Source of the DNA: a virus
Length of the DNA stretch: 37,971 bases
Virus record (IMG/VR): IMGVR_UViG_3300017764_000020
Location: 1 to 37,971 of that record
Direction: 5' to 3' (one strand)
Part shown: positions 1 through 9,371 of the stretch, in pieces
Numbering within the stretch: position 1 is the first letter of the stretch
Layout of the letters: every line of letters begins with the position of its first letter
Notes under the pieces: generated by a model
Database searches by the model: none
Told to the model about the DNA's origin: nothing
The model's input: only the letters and a program-made list of their open reading frames with translations
Translations under genes and position numbers: made by a program

Positions 1-3000
1 TCCGCTCCAGCAATTACATCATTTTGCCAGCGCATCCGGTAATCGTCAGTGGCGTAATAAAAATCATGTGCATAAAAACGATCCTGATCAGAATCGTATT
101 GCAGCATGATTAAGGCACGGGAACCGTAATGCGTTGTTAATTTGCCGTCGTTGGCATAATAAATTGTTTTTGCGCCGAGACTATTGATATTGATTGTTGT
201 TGTACTTGCACCTGCAATATTATTCTGATAGAACGCAATCGTCATCCCATCAAAATAAGCCGTAATGTCCGAATGACTACCTAGCCATGTTCCTGCAACC
301 GTGCCTGAGTTAGTAATACTGAAGAATTCTTTATCTGCTTTAGTTTCATACAACGCACCTTGAACACCATCAAGCGTATCAGCATCAATACCTAAAGCAT
401 CAATGTCTGATTTTGTTTGATCTGCAGTAGCACCCGATTCAATACCATTTAGTTTACTATGATCAGCATCAGTGAAAACATTAGAGTCAGAAGCATTTTT
501 AACTAAAGTTCTTATTTCAGCGGCAGTCTGATCAGCTGTTGCTGATGCTTCTATGCCATCTAACTTAGAACCATCAGCTGATACATCCCTACCATCAACA
601 GTCTGTGACCCAGAGAACGTTATGTTCCCAGTCATCTGACCACCAGATTTTGGTAACTTAGTAGCAATGCTATTAGTTACTGTTGTAGAGAAACTTGCAT
701 CATCACCAAGGGCTGCTGCTAGCTCATTTAGTGTATTAAGTGCTCCAGGTGCAGAGTCAATAACATTAGCAACTTCATTGTCAACATAAGTTTTAACCGA
801 TTGTTGGGTTGGGACTTTTGTTGCTGAGTTAGAAGACATGTTATCTTCATCTACAACAAAACTCATAGATCCAGTGCTAGTATCGCTGTTCATCACAGCA
901 CCGGCAGCATTCACATTAGTTGCATCGGTAACATCAGCACTTGCTTCAATACCATCGAGTTTTGTATGATCCGCGTCGGTAAAGACATTAGAATCGGTAG
1001 CACTACCCACAAGTGTCCTGATCTCTGCTGCAGTTTGATCTGCTGTTGCTGATGCTTCTATGCCGTCTAACTTAGTATGATCATCATCAGTAAACACATT
1101 TGAGTCAGTAGCACTATCTACAAGTGTTCTAATCTCTGCAGCAGTCTGGTCTGCTGTTGCTGATGCTTCAATACCATCTAACTTATTCTTTAAAGTTGTA
1201 GTGAAGTTATTATCAGTTTGGGATGAAACAGAAAAATCAATTGTTCCATCAGAATCTTTATAGGTAACCGTAATGCCTGACTCGGTATTACTACTTACCA
1301 TTCCTCCAACTATATCCTGAACCTGCTCATTAGATAGTTGAGTGTTGGAAGTTACATAACCAGCACCATTGGTTAGCTGGTTATTATTAGTAACGTTTGT
1401 AGCGCCAGAAGCAATACCATCTAATTTACTATGATCAGCGTCAGTAAATATATTGGAATCACTGGCGGATCCAACTAAAGATCTTATTTCAGCAGCGCTT
1501 TGATCTCCAGTTGCTCCGGCTTCTATGCCATCTAACTTATTCTTTAGAGTCGTGGTAAAGTTATTATCAGTTTGTAATGCTACGGAGAAATCAATTGTTC
1601 CATCAGAATCTTTATAGGTAACCGTAATGCCTGATTCGGTATTACTACTTACCATTCCTCCAACTATATCCTGAACCTGCTCATTAGATAATTGAGTATT
1701 AGCAGTTACATAACCAGCACCATTAGTTAACTGGTTGTTATTGGTTGGTATTGTAGGTGTATTGCTAAAGTTATTATAGTTAAGGTAATAAGAACCATGC
1801 TCACCATCAAGTGTATCTGCATCTAATCCTGAACCTGCACCGTCGTTAGACGCTCCCCAAAGAGTTCCCTGGGCGGTGGTGGATAGCGATCCAGTGCCAC
1901 TTAAATTAGCTGTTTCAGTAAATGACGTTGCGCCACTTGAATTATACCACTTGTGTGTATCGCCAGAATAATAAGCAGTAGTGCTATTATGAATGCCAAA
2001 TCCTGAGATCCAATTGTCTGTGTCATATAAAACGATTTTATTTGGACCTCTGGGACTATCACTGTAATCGTGGTCGAATTCAAGACGACCGGTCATCGAA
2101 TTAAAAGTTGTCGTGCTACTATCTCCGATATTACTATTTAATAAGATGTTGGCCCCACTCGCACCTGTTAAATTTCCAGAGAAAGTATCAGCAGCATCTG
2201 ATCTTAAATAGCTGCTCCCTTGCACTCCGTCTAGAAGATCCGCATCAAGCCCCGAACCAGACCCATCAACTGTTTTAATAGCCGTAAGGATCTCAGCGGC
2301 AGTTTGATTTGCAGTCGCATTTGATTCTATACCATCTAACTTAGTTCCATCAGCAGACAGGTCCCTCCCATCAACAGTTTGTGATCCAGAGAACGTTATA
2401 TTCCCAGTCATCTGTCCACCAGCAAGTGGGAGCTTAGTGGCAATACTATTTGTTATCGTCGTAGAAAAGTTAGCATCATCACCTAGTGCGGCAGCCAGCT
2501 CATTAAGAGTATCAAGAGCACCTGGCGCCGAGTCCACAAGATTAGCAAGTCCAGTACTAACAAACGCCGTTGTTGCTATTTGTGTTGTGTTAGTTCCAGC
2601 AGCGGCCGTAGGAGCGGTAGGAGTCCCTGAAAGCCCAACAGAATCTACAATTGCTATAGATCCACTAGTTATACTTATTCCGCTGCCGCCGCTAAAATGC
2701 GCCCTGATACTTGTGGCATTTGGGCCAGTGTATGTTATCACTCCAGTGCCGCTATTATAAGATAAAGACCCGTCTCCGCCGGAGTCTGTTACGCTTATAG
2801 AGTTTCTAGCCCTAGCATTGGTGTAGTATAAATATGAGGAGTTTTCCGCTACATTAGCTGTGGAGATCTGACTACCAGCCACTAAGAAATTAGACCCAGA
2901 AGATACGTTTATATCTCCAACCACATCTAATTTAAAAGCGGGAGTATTGTTCCCTACGCCAACTCTGTGGTTATCAGCCTCTACTTTTAAGGTAGGAACT

Positions 3001-3077
3001 CCGCTTTGAACGTCAAAATCTATGCCTTCTATGCCGGTTAGATCAACAAAATCAGATTCAATACGGGTTAATGGCAT
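1..3077 (-). CDS. Long tail fibre protein, partial (C-terminus beyond left edge)
   Basis: The frame is open from an ATG at 3077 to the window edge, giving about 1025 residues with no stop. The protein starts MPLTRIESDFVDLTGIEG and is built of repeated modules typical of marine cyanophage tail fibres: a GIDFDVQSGVPTLKVE head, an NNTPAFKLDVVGDI module, two copies of an SAPGAL(D/N)TLNELAAALGDDA module followed by GGQMTGNITFSGSQTVDGRD, and several KLDGIEASATADQTAAEI units. Such fibres are trimeric, sit at the tail tip or baseplate and bind the host surface. The gene is preceded by a GTTTAAAG octamer and an AAGG ribosome-binding sequence 6 bases before the ATG. It follows two other fibre genes on the same strand. 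The receptor-binding tip lies outside the window, so specificity cannot be read. The role as a fibre is well supported by composition and context; the exact attachment point is unknown. Confidence 0.85.
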   Translation of the reverse strand, partial: MPLTRIESDFVDLTGIEGIDFDVQSGVPTLKVEADNHRVGVGNNTPAFKLDVVGDINVSSGSNFLVAGSQISTANVAENSSYLYYTNARARNSISVTDSGGDGSLSYNSGTGVITYTGPNATSIRAHFSGGSGISITSGSIAIVDSVGLSGTPTAPTAAAGTNTTQIATTAFVSTGLANLVDSAPGALDTLNELAAALGDDANFSTTITNSIATKLPLAGGQMTGNITFSGSQTVDGRDLSADGTKLDGIESNATANQTAAEILTAIKTVDGSGSGLDADLLDGVQGSSYLRSDAADTFSGNLTGASGANILLNSNIGDSSTTTFNSMTGRLEFDHDYSDSPRGPNKIVLYDTDNWISGFGIHNSTTAYYSGDTHKWYNSSGATSFTETANLSGTGSLSTTAQGTLWGASNDGAGSGLDADTLDGEHGSYYLNYNNFSNTPTIPTNNNQLTNGAGYVTANTQLSNEQVQDIVGGMVSSNTESGITVTYKDSDGTIDFSVALQTDNNFTTTLKNKLDGIEAGATGDQSAAEIRSLVGSASDSNIFTDADHSKLDGIASGATNVTNNNQLTNGAGYVTSNTQLSNEQVQDIVGGMVSSNTESGITVTYKDSDGTIDFSVSSQTDNNFTTTLKNKLDGIEASATADQTAAEIRTLVDSATDSNVFTDDDHTKLDGIEASATADQTAAEIRTLVGSATDSNVFTDADHTKLDGIEASADVTDATNVNAAGAVMNSDTSTGSMSFVVDEDNMSSNSATKVPTQQSVKTYVDNEVANVIDSAPGALNTLNELAAALGDDASFSTTVTNSIATKLPKSGGQMTGNITFSGSQTVDGRDVSADGSKLDGIEASATADQTAAEIRTLVKNASDSNVFTDADHSKLNGIESGATADQTKSDIDALGIDADTLDGVQGALYETKADKEFFSITNSGTVAGTWLGSHSDITAYFDGMTIAFYQNNIAGASTTTININSLGAKTIYYANDGKLTTHYGSRALIMLQYDSDQDRFYAHDFYYATDDYRMRWQNDVIAGA
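449..1533 (-). repeat. Four 37-residue (111-base) fibre repeats
   Basis: Within the partial fibre gene, the unit KLDGIEASATADQTAAEI, followed by RTLV, SATDSN and VFTDADH, occurs four times, at about 449-568, 949-1074, 1075-1185 and 1428-1533. The two middle copies are directly adjacent. Copies differ mostly at synonymous sites and at a few residues. This is a shaft repeat shared widely among marine phage fibres and a natural substrate for recombination. Confidence 0.8.
1190..1750 (-). repeat. Direct repeat of about 210 bases, 354 bases apart
   Basis: Two nearly identical blocks lie at about 1190-1400 and 1540-1750. Each encodes NNQLTNGAGYVT, TQLSNEQVQDIVGGMV, NTESGITVTYKDSDGTIDFS and TDNNFTTTLKNKLDGIE. 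The stretch around 1234-1280 matches the stretch around 1588-1634 at nearly every base. The offset of 354 bases keeps the frame (118 codons), so the copies arose by in-frame duplication or have been homogenised. Confidence 0.8.
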
Positions 3078-3116
3078 AGCAACCTTAGATCTTTAATTAC
3101 AATATTTCTATCGTAA

Positions 3117-3124
3117 CTTTAAAC
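3117..3124 (-). promoter_or_regulatory. GTTTAAAG octamer upstream of the partial fibre gene
   Basis: The octamer reads on the minus strand between the stop of the 838-residue fibre gene and the ATG at 3077, with 39 bases to the ATG. It is followed after 6 bases by TAGAAATATTG, a block also found after the octamer before the tail-tube gene. This is the probable promoter of the left-most fibre gene. Confidence 0.6.
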
Positions 3125-3143
3125 TTAAGTTTTTTTAAACTGC

Positions 3144-5660
3144 TCAAAGTAAAGTTATCTTATATTGCCTGGCATTATTCATCCTATTCCAGATCCTTAT
3201 AGTACCCGTGGTGTTTGCCATGACGATCGTAGTTTTTCCGTCTGTGAATGTTCCAGCTGTTGTTGCTGTGTTGTTGCTCGTTTCTAATGTATTTGATACG
3301 TCAACCATCACACTGGAGTTTTTGCTTGTCCCGGCGTCGTAATAGATAAGACCAGTCCCGTTGGGTTGGGGATAAATATCGTAGATCGTGAACGAGGTTA
3401 TAGCAATAATCCCTCCTTTCACTGGCATAACCACATCTAAATATGCATCGTCTGCAATCACCGCCGTTAGTAGCGACGTGAGCACTCCACCGTTTATTTG
3501 GACATTGCCCTCAATGCCAACGGTTCCGCTTGAATCTATGCGAACTTTTTCTGTTGCGTTTGTATACTCACCTGAAGTTCCTGTAGCAAAAACAATTGCA
3601 GCATCTCCACTTGATGCAGCGATATATAATTCATTACTGGGAGTAACTAAACTTGAATTGGTAATGTTCATTCCAATTGAACCTAAATTCAATCCACCAT
3701 CTTGCCTAAACACTATTTTTGGATTATAACTCTCATTAATGTTGGCGGTATCTGCTTCAAGAATTAAATCTGCATCTCCAGAGGTTCCTGATGAAATATG
3801 TAGTTTTCCTTGCGGATTATCGGTCCCAATACCGACATTACCATCAGAAGTTATACGAAGTCTCTCGGTTGGACTTGTAGCGCCAGCAACAGTTGTAAAA
3901 AATGCAAGATTTGTTGCAGAAGTAGTAGTAGACATCCGCAACGATCTAATTTCAGACCTGGCAGATGATCCTGTTCCTCCAGTTATAAGTTGTAGTCTTG
4001 AGTATGTTCCAGAAGCTGCAGAATTATTATGAACTTTAATTGTTGTATTTCCAGTTCCAAAAAGATTAAATAAAGTATCTGGATTATTAGTTCCGATACC
4101 AATATTTCCATCTGCTTTTATACGAATTCCCGTTAAATGACTAGTATCTACGGCAGCACCGGCACCAAAAACTTGTCCGATATGAATATCTCTATTATGA
4201 TTACCAATTACAAGACCAGGAAGGATCATCCCAGTCATGGTTGCTTCAGTAATTGCTAATATTGGTTTATCATTTGCTTGGTCATTATGTCTTGTCGCAT
4301 ATAAAATATTTTCAGCTTGAGCATTATGCTGAACATGCAACCTTCCATTTATATTTGTTGCCTCATTGATACCAACATTACCGCTAGAAGTTATACGAAC
4401 TTTTTCTGAAAGAGAATTTACATTAACAGCAGTAAATAATGTAATATCACCATCAGCATTTTTTAATGATAATTCATTTGATTGACTGGTATGATTATTA
4501 TTATAACCAATAAGATACTTACCGGCAGCATCTCCATTCCCAACAATTCTAAAAATACCAGCAGAAGAGCCACCAGAAGGAGCACTAGTTGCATCAATTC
4601 TTATTTCTCTTTTTAGTAGATCACTACTCGTGGAATAAACTGTAAGTTTTGCTACTGGGTTATTAGTCCCAATGCCAACGTTTTTATTAAATGACCAAGC
4701 ATCTAGAGTAGATTTATATAATAGAGTTGCAGCCGCCCCGTCAACAGTAATCCCCGCTCCATCTGCTGCAGCAGCATTAGCAGCTCCAGAGGCCAATACA
4801 ATATTCTTATCATCAACAGTTAGTGTTGTGGAGTTGATTGTGGTGGTCGTACCGTCTACTTGTAAGCCCCCAGCGATTATCACGGTGCCCGTGTTGTCTC
4901 CAACTGCGGCCGGGTCTATAGTTAAGGTTGCTGGGCCGGAGATGGTGTTTGTGGAGATATTAATACCAGTTCCGCTCGCCCCGGTCGATAGTGAAGTTGC
5001 TAGAGCAGTTCCAGTTACGGTTGCCCCAGTAGACGTAGTTTCAAATTTCCTGGAGTTGTCGAAATAGAGTTCTGCGGCTGCATTCTGAACAAATCTTGCA
5101 TATTTTTCTGTGCCAGCAGAATTTTCTAAGTGTATTGCAGCACTGCCTCGAATATAAAATTGTCCTGCTCCAATATCATCGATATATGAATTACTTCCAT
5201 CATGATAGATCTGTAAGTCATCGCTATCTCCAAAAACTAGCTTGGCATTGTCGGCAAACTTTGCTATGTTTGAGGACGCGGTATATGTAACCTGCCCCGC
5301 ATCAATGTCAATGGCCCCGTCGAGGTCCGTGTTGCCCTGGACTGTTAAGCTATTTCCTACAGTTAAGTTCGGGCTGGCACCGGACACCCCTCCGAACTCA
5401 GAGTACAACAAGATCCAGCAATCGGCCCCTGTTGGAGGCGCCTCGGCGAATGTGATTTGGTCCGATGCGACATTGTACGCAGACCCAGGTTCTTGGAGCA
5501 CACCGCCTAAGGACACTATCAACGCCGAGGCGATGGTGGGGTAGATAGTGTTTGTGTTGTATCTCAGATCAAAGGTCGTCAGTACTCCATTAAACTGGGA
5601 CTCTAAGCTATCTAGGACCTTTTGTGTTCCAATGGCAGGATTACGTCCAATATATGCCAT
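3144..5660 (-). CDS. Tail fibre protein, 838 residues
   Basis: The N-terminus (MAYIGRNPAIGTQKVLDSLE, then SALIVSLGGVLQEPGSAYN and CWILLYSEFGG) is a module I recognise from many marine cyanophage fibres and probably anchors the protein to the tail. It is followed by a DLQIYHDGSNSYIDDIGAG / ELYFDNSRKFETTSTGATV module (about 140-220) and then several NVGIGTNNPVAKLTV-type modules that form a beta-rich stalk. The C-terminus (about 740-838) ends in RIWNRMNNARQYKITLL and has no recognisable intramolecular chaperone, unlike the neighbouring 1221-residue fibre. The gene lies 34 bases after that fibre, with a GTTTAAAG octamer in the gap. It is likely a virion adhesin; its receptor is unknown. Confidence 0.85.
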   Translation of the reverse strand: MAYIGRNPAIGTQKVLDSLESQFNGVLTTFDLRYNTNTIYPTIASALIVSLGGVLQEPGSAYNVASDQITFAEAPPTGADCWILLYSEFGGVSGASPNLTVGNSLTVQGNTDLDGAIDIDAGQVTYTASSNIAKFADNAKLVFGDSDDLQIYHDGSNSYIDDIGAGQFYIRGSAAIHLENSAGTEKYARFVQNAAAELYFDNSRKFETTSTGATVTGTALATSLSTGASGTGINISTNTISGPATLTIDPAAVGDNTGTVIIAGGLQVDGTTTTINSTTLTVDDKNIVLASGAANAAAADGAGITVDGAAATLLYKSTLDAWSFNKNVGIGTNNPVAKLTVYSTSSDLLKREIRIDATSAPSGGSSAGIFRIVGNGDAAGKYLIGYNNNHTSQSNELSLKNADGDITLFTAVNVNSLSEKVRITSSGNVGINEATNINGRLHVQHNAQAENILYATRHNDQANDKPILAITEATMTGMILPGLVIGNHNRDIHIGQVFGAGAAVDTSHLTGIRIKADGNIGIGTNNPDTLFNLFGTGNTTIKVHNNSAASGTYSRLQLITGGTGSSARSEIRSLRMSTTTSATNLAFFTTVAGATSPTERLRITSDGNVGIGTDNPQGKLHISSGTSGDADLILEADTANINESYNPKIVFRQDGGLNLGSIGMNITNSSLVTPSNELYIAASSGDAAIVFATGTSGEYTNATEKVRIDSSGTVGIEGNVQINGGVLTSLLTAVIADDAYLDVVMPVKGGIIAITSFTIYDIYPQPNGTGLIYYDAGTSKNSSVMVDVSNTLETSNNTATTAGTFTDGKTTIVMANTTGTIRIWNRMNNARQYKITLL

Positions 5661-5686
5661 GTCGTGCGTCTATAATGTATAGTTTA

Positions 5687-5694
5687 CTTTAAAC
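5687..5694 (-). promoter_or_regulatory. GTTTAAAG octamer upstream of the 838-residue fibre gene
   Basis: The octamer begins at the base after the TAA stop of the 1221-residue fibre gene and lies 26 bases before the next ATG. The following bases contain TATACATTATAGA, comparable to the TAGAnATTA block after other copies. Placement exactly between two cotranscribable genes suggests an internal promoter. Confidence 0.6.
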
Positions 5695-8600
5695 TTAGGA
5701 TCCGCTAATCTGAGATTTTAAAGCTTCAACTTCTGAGGTGAGTTCTTTAACTGCCTCCACAAGAACACCAATTATCGCCTGGTACGAGAGCGTTTTTACT
5801 TCTGTTTCTTCATGGACCTTATTTATATTTTCTGTTAATGTCTCTGTGCGAACTATTTCTGGGATTACTTGCTCTACCTCTTGAGCGATAAAGCCGTAGT
5901 CTGTTTCTCCGTTTGATTTCCAATCGAATTTAACGCCGCGAAGAGAGTTCACCTTGTCTAGAGGAGATTCTATGTCTTGAATGTTTTCTTTTAATCTAAT
6001 ATCAGAAGTAGGAGTCACCGTGCCATTTACAGTAACGCCGGCGGTAGTAGTATAGAGCTTAGCTGATCCTTGATAGCGTAAATATACGGCATCTGAGTCG
6101 TACTCTATTTGTGTTCTCCAAGAAGGAGTGGTTCCTACTGCAATAGAAGCTGAAGATATGTTAAATTGTCGCCAGCCGGAGGTCTGAGACCACTCATCTT
6201 GGAATATGAAGCCGGCTTCTGTGCATTTCTCATCGGTCAGACCGTTATTGCCAACGCGAATATTAAAGTTCCCCATCCCGTCGTTGTATGTAATACCATG
6301 CTTTTCTGACTCCCAATATACCCCTTCGTATGCACCATTATCACCGATGGACATCGTTCCGCCATTTAGATATAAGTTTCCATCAGTGGTCGTGATATCA
6401 CCTACAACATGTAATTTAGACGTCGGACCGTCTGTACCGATGCCGACGTTGCCATTAGATGAAACTCTGAACTTCTCAGAGCTAGCTAGCTCAACAGTAA
6501 ACGCATCACTTCTGGAACCAATGTTTACGGTACTAGTCGTTCCTGCCGTAACAAAGCCAATTCCGCAACGATCTCCTGCGCCCGTTCTTTCGAAGCGAGC
6601 TGTTTCAATATTGTCTGCTTTTTGTACATGTAACCTCTGCTCTGGATCATCCGTACCGATGCCGACGTTTCCATCGCAAGTCAGCCTCATTCTTTCGACA
6701 GGAGTACCACCGAAGGCAGTTTTAAATAATAGGTTGACTCTTGTTTGTCCGTCTGGATCCTGGTGCCCTTCAATACTTGCCCACCTTGTGTGATTAATGT
6801 TAGGTTGTAGTCTTAAGGCAACGGTAGAATTAGGGGAGTTTTCAGAATAATTTGATATTCGGATCTCACCACCCAAGTCCCCAGCTACATCTGTTCTGAC
6901 TTCTAACCTCGCCTGCGGACTAATCGTACCGATACCAACTTCACCTGTTGATTTGATGCGAAGTCTTTCTTCTGCTGCTGACCCGCTCGAAGGTGTGAAG
7001 AAGGTCATATATTTGGCGTTATTACTTCCGCTTCCATCTTGTGCTCTTAAACTAACTTCACCATCTGTATCGTCCTGGTGAATTGCAAACTGTGTTTGAT
7101 TAGCTTGGACTATAAAATTATCCTGATCATCTTGTCCAATAATTTCGGTTTTTCCACTGTGATTTACTGTAAAGTTTTCACTCCAAGACCCCCCACTATA
7201 ATCAGAGATGGCAAAATATCCCTTAGTGGCGTTGTCATGAGCCGAGATCCTCCAGTTAGAACGATCGGTGGGAGTAGTGTGACCGATGAGTTGGAGATGG
7301 GCCTCAGAAGCTCCGGCGTCAGTGCTCGTATAGAGCTTCATGCGATCTTTACCATCGATCCTAAAATCAATGCGGGAGTTGTTGCCGGCATTAAGCTCGT
7401 CTGCCGCTAGTACTAGGGAATCAGCACCCTGTACTCCTACGTAGTTATCGCGGACGGAGGCGGTTTCATTTAAAACTAGTCCTTTGAACGTATTAGCCGC
7501 ACTGACGATCTCTAAAAACTCGTCGTAATCTAAGTCACCAGAATTTGAAAGAGAGGCATCGCCTAACTTAAGAGTCTTTGCTTTTAGTTTATTAGGTATC
7601 GGAGCATCATGGATGTAGATGTTTGACACTCCGTAGCTGTCACCTGTGCCAGTTCCTGTGCCCATAAATCGGATCTTGAATCCATCCGAAAAAGAGAAGG
7701 AAGGCTTATAGACAAACTCAGATATATCTATTACAACTTTCCTCCAGGTTGTATCTGTGATATCGTCATTGTCCGCGTCGTTGTCTTGCCAAACGAAAGC
7801 CTGGTGTTCATGGAAAGTAACTCCGTTGTCGTTACTTAACTGAACCTCCATGTATTCGGCATTTGAATCCATAGATTGAGCAGCCAGGAGCACTGTCAAA
7901 TAGATCCTGCTATCAGATACAGATCTATCTGCTAACGAACCAGTTTGATTAACCGTCGTAATTTTTTCATTAGTCCTAAAATCACTTAGATCAACCGTAG
8001 GGGAAGTGAGATAAGAAACTGCCGATGCACCAACCCATCTGACTGCTTTTAGTCCTGATGGTAATCTAGCAAGATCAACTTCATAATGATCATCAGGAGT
8101 GCCAGTTGCCAAAGTACCACCTGTAAGAGTCCAGGTGCCTAAGTCATTACCAGCAAGAGTGGCGGTTGTTTCATTGTAGGCCGGCCAAGTCTCTTTGTAC
8201 CATACTGTGTCTACTATCGGACCAGAGGATAATATCACCCCATCCACTTCTAGTCTTTCTGATGGGACAATAGTCCCGATGCCGACGTTGCCACTTGAAT
8301 CTATACGGAGTTTTTCTGTTGTACCTGCAGAAATAATAACAGTGTTGCTTAAAGAGGAGTCTCCTGAAACCCCCTTATAACCGCCGATGATCGTATTGTT
8401 ACTGCCTCCAATGTAATAACCAGCCTCGAATCCAATTACTACATTCTTCTCTCCGGTGGAATTACTGTATAGAGATTTGTTTCCTAATGCTATATTATGA
8501 TCAGCTGTGGTGTTGCTCCTAAGAGCCTCAGATCCTATAGCTACGTTATCGCCACCGGACGTATTGTCATGTAAAGTAAAGTATCCTCCAATTGCTATAT

Positions 8601-9360
8601 TGCCTACCCCAGAGTCGTTATTTTCAAGAACTCTGTCTCTTCCTATGGCTATGTTACTGCTTCCAGTGGTATTTAAGTGGAGAACTCTACCTTCTCCAAT
8701 GGCTATATTTCCACTGCCCGTAGTATTATAACCAAGAGCTCGGTCAGCTCCGATAGCTATATTTCCTCCTCCAGTAGTGTTATTCCAAAGAGGCCGATCG
8801 CCCCCAATGGCTATATTTCCTCCGCCAGTGGTATTGAATTCAAGAGCTCGGTCCGTTCCAATGGCTATATTGCTATTTCCAGAGGTGACGTTGCTCAGCC
8901 CGTCCCCGATTAAGATGTTGCCACTAACATTATTATTGCCGTGACCAAAATTTATACCGTTAACCGATGCATCATTAGTTACTGTGAGTCCAGTAGTTGT
9001 TGTAGTACCAGTTACGGTTACACCAGTTGAAGTGGTTTCAAATTTCTTATTACTGTCGTAATAAAGTTCTACGCTTGTATTTGTACTATCATCTCTAAAA
9101 AGTGCATAAGTATCTCCCAAGCCGGCGTCTCTAAAGTCAATATTTTTTCCGCCAAGCAATAAATTACCGCTTCCAAGCTCTCTTATTACACTGTTATTAA
9201 AAGTAGATTCATGATAGATCTGCAAGTCATTACTCTGCCCAAAAAACGCTTTCTTCCCATCATCAAGATGCAGATCCCCTCCGTTTATCCTTAAAGTTGT
9301 CGATGTATTTACCGATTCTGGTAGAAATATTGCGTCTACGTGATTACCGATATTTGGCAT
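5695..9360 (-). CDS. Tail fibre with YadA-like repeats and C-terminal intramolecular chaperone (S74-type)
   Basis: This 1221-residue protein has an N-terminal DLQIYHES / VELYYDSNKKFETTSTGVTV module, then about ten NIAIG-type repeats (residues about 164-330) like the head repeats of trimeric autotransporter adhesins, then several NVGIGT(D)xP modules. A middle region (about 380-600) may be a carbohydrate-binding or jelly-roll-like domain; that part is inference. Residues about 1119-1221 match the endosialidase-type chaperone (peptidase S74 family): SDIRLKENI, DYGFIAQEVEQVIPEIV and a C-terminal helix. In this family the domain drives trimerisation and then cuts itself off at the Ser of the S-D-x-R-x-K motif, here Ser1119. 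The start is supported by AAGGA upstream of the ATG. The gap to the previous gene is only 11 bases, so the two are cotranscribed. Confidence 0.9.
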   Translation of the reverse strand: MPNIGNHVDAIFLPESVNTSTTLRINGGDLHLDDGKKAFFGQSNDLQIYHESTFNNSVIRELGSGNLLLGGKNIDFRDAGLGDTYALFRDDSTNTSVELYYDSNKKFETTSTGVTVTGTTTTTGLTVTNDASVNGINFGHGNNNVSGNILIGDGLSNVTSGNSNIAIGTDRALEFNTTGGGNIAIGGDRPLWNNTTGGGNIAIGADRALGYNTTGSGNIAIGEGRVLHLNTTGSSNIAIGRDRVLENNDSGVGNIAIGGYFTLHDNTSGGDNVAIGSEALRSNTTADHNIALGNKSLYSNSTGEKNVVIGFEAGYYIGGSNNTIIGGYKGVSGDSSLSNTVIISAGTTEKLRIDSSGNVGIGTIVPSERLEVDGVILSSGPIVDTVWYKETWPAYNETTATLAGNDLGTWTLTGGTLATGTPDDHYEVDLARLPSGLKAVRWVGASAVSYLTSPTVDLSDFRTNEKITTVNQTGSLADRSVSDSRIYLTVLLAAQSMDSNAEYMEVQLSNDNGVTFHEHQAFVWQDNDADNDDITDTTWRKVVIDISEFVYKPSFSFSDGFKIRFMGTGTGTGDSYGVSNIYIHDAPIPNKLKAKTLKLGDASLSNSGDLDYDEFLEIVSAANTFKGLVLNETASVRDNYVGVQGADSLVLAADELNAGNNSRIDFRIDGKDRMKLYTSTDAGASEAHLQLIGHTTPTDRSNWRISAHDNATKGYFAISDYSGGSWSENFTVNHSGKTEIIGQDDQDNFIVQANQTQFAIHQDDTDGEVSLRAQDGSGSNNAKYMTFFTPSSGSAAEERLRIKSTGEVGIGTISPQARLEVRTDVAGDLGGEIRISNYSENSPNSTVALRLQPNINHTRWASIEGHQDPDGQTRVNLLFKTAFGGTPVERMRLTCDGNVGIGTDDPEQRLHVQKADNIETARFERTGAGDRCGIGFVTAGTTSTVNIGSRSDAFTVELASSEKFRVSSNGNVGIGTDGPTSKLHVVGDITTTDGNLYLNGGTMSIGDNGAYEGVYWESEKHGITYNDGMGNFNIRVGNNGLTDEKCTEAGFIFQDEWSQTSGWRQFNISSASIAVGTTPSWRTQIEYDSDAVYLRYQGSAKLYTTTAGVTVNGTVTPTSDIRLKENIQDIESPLDKVNSLRGVKFDWKSNGETDYGFIAQEVEQVIPEIVRTETLTENINKVHEETEVKTLSYQAIIGVLVEAVKELTSEVEALKSQISGS
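8372..8871 (-). repeat. NIAIG repeats, 54-base period
   Basis: Six successive 18-residue units of the form NIAIG-x-DRxL-xx-NTTGGG are followed by shorter 16-17-residue variants (NVAIGSEAL, NIALGNKSL, NVVIGFEAG, NTIIGGYKG). The DNA of the first units is highly alike. The pattern is that of left-handed parallel beta-roll repeats in YadA-type trimeric adhesin heads. Confidence 0.85.
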
Positions 9361-9371
9361 GATATAATTCC

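Noticed and set aside
8372-8871. Regular 54-base repeats as a possible CRISPR array
   Set aside because: They are multiples of three, in frame, and encode NIAIG adhesin repeats with no unique spacers.
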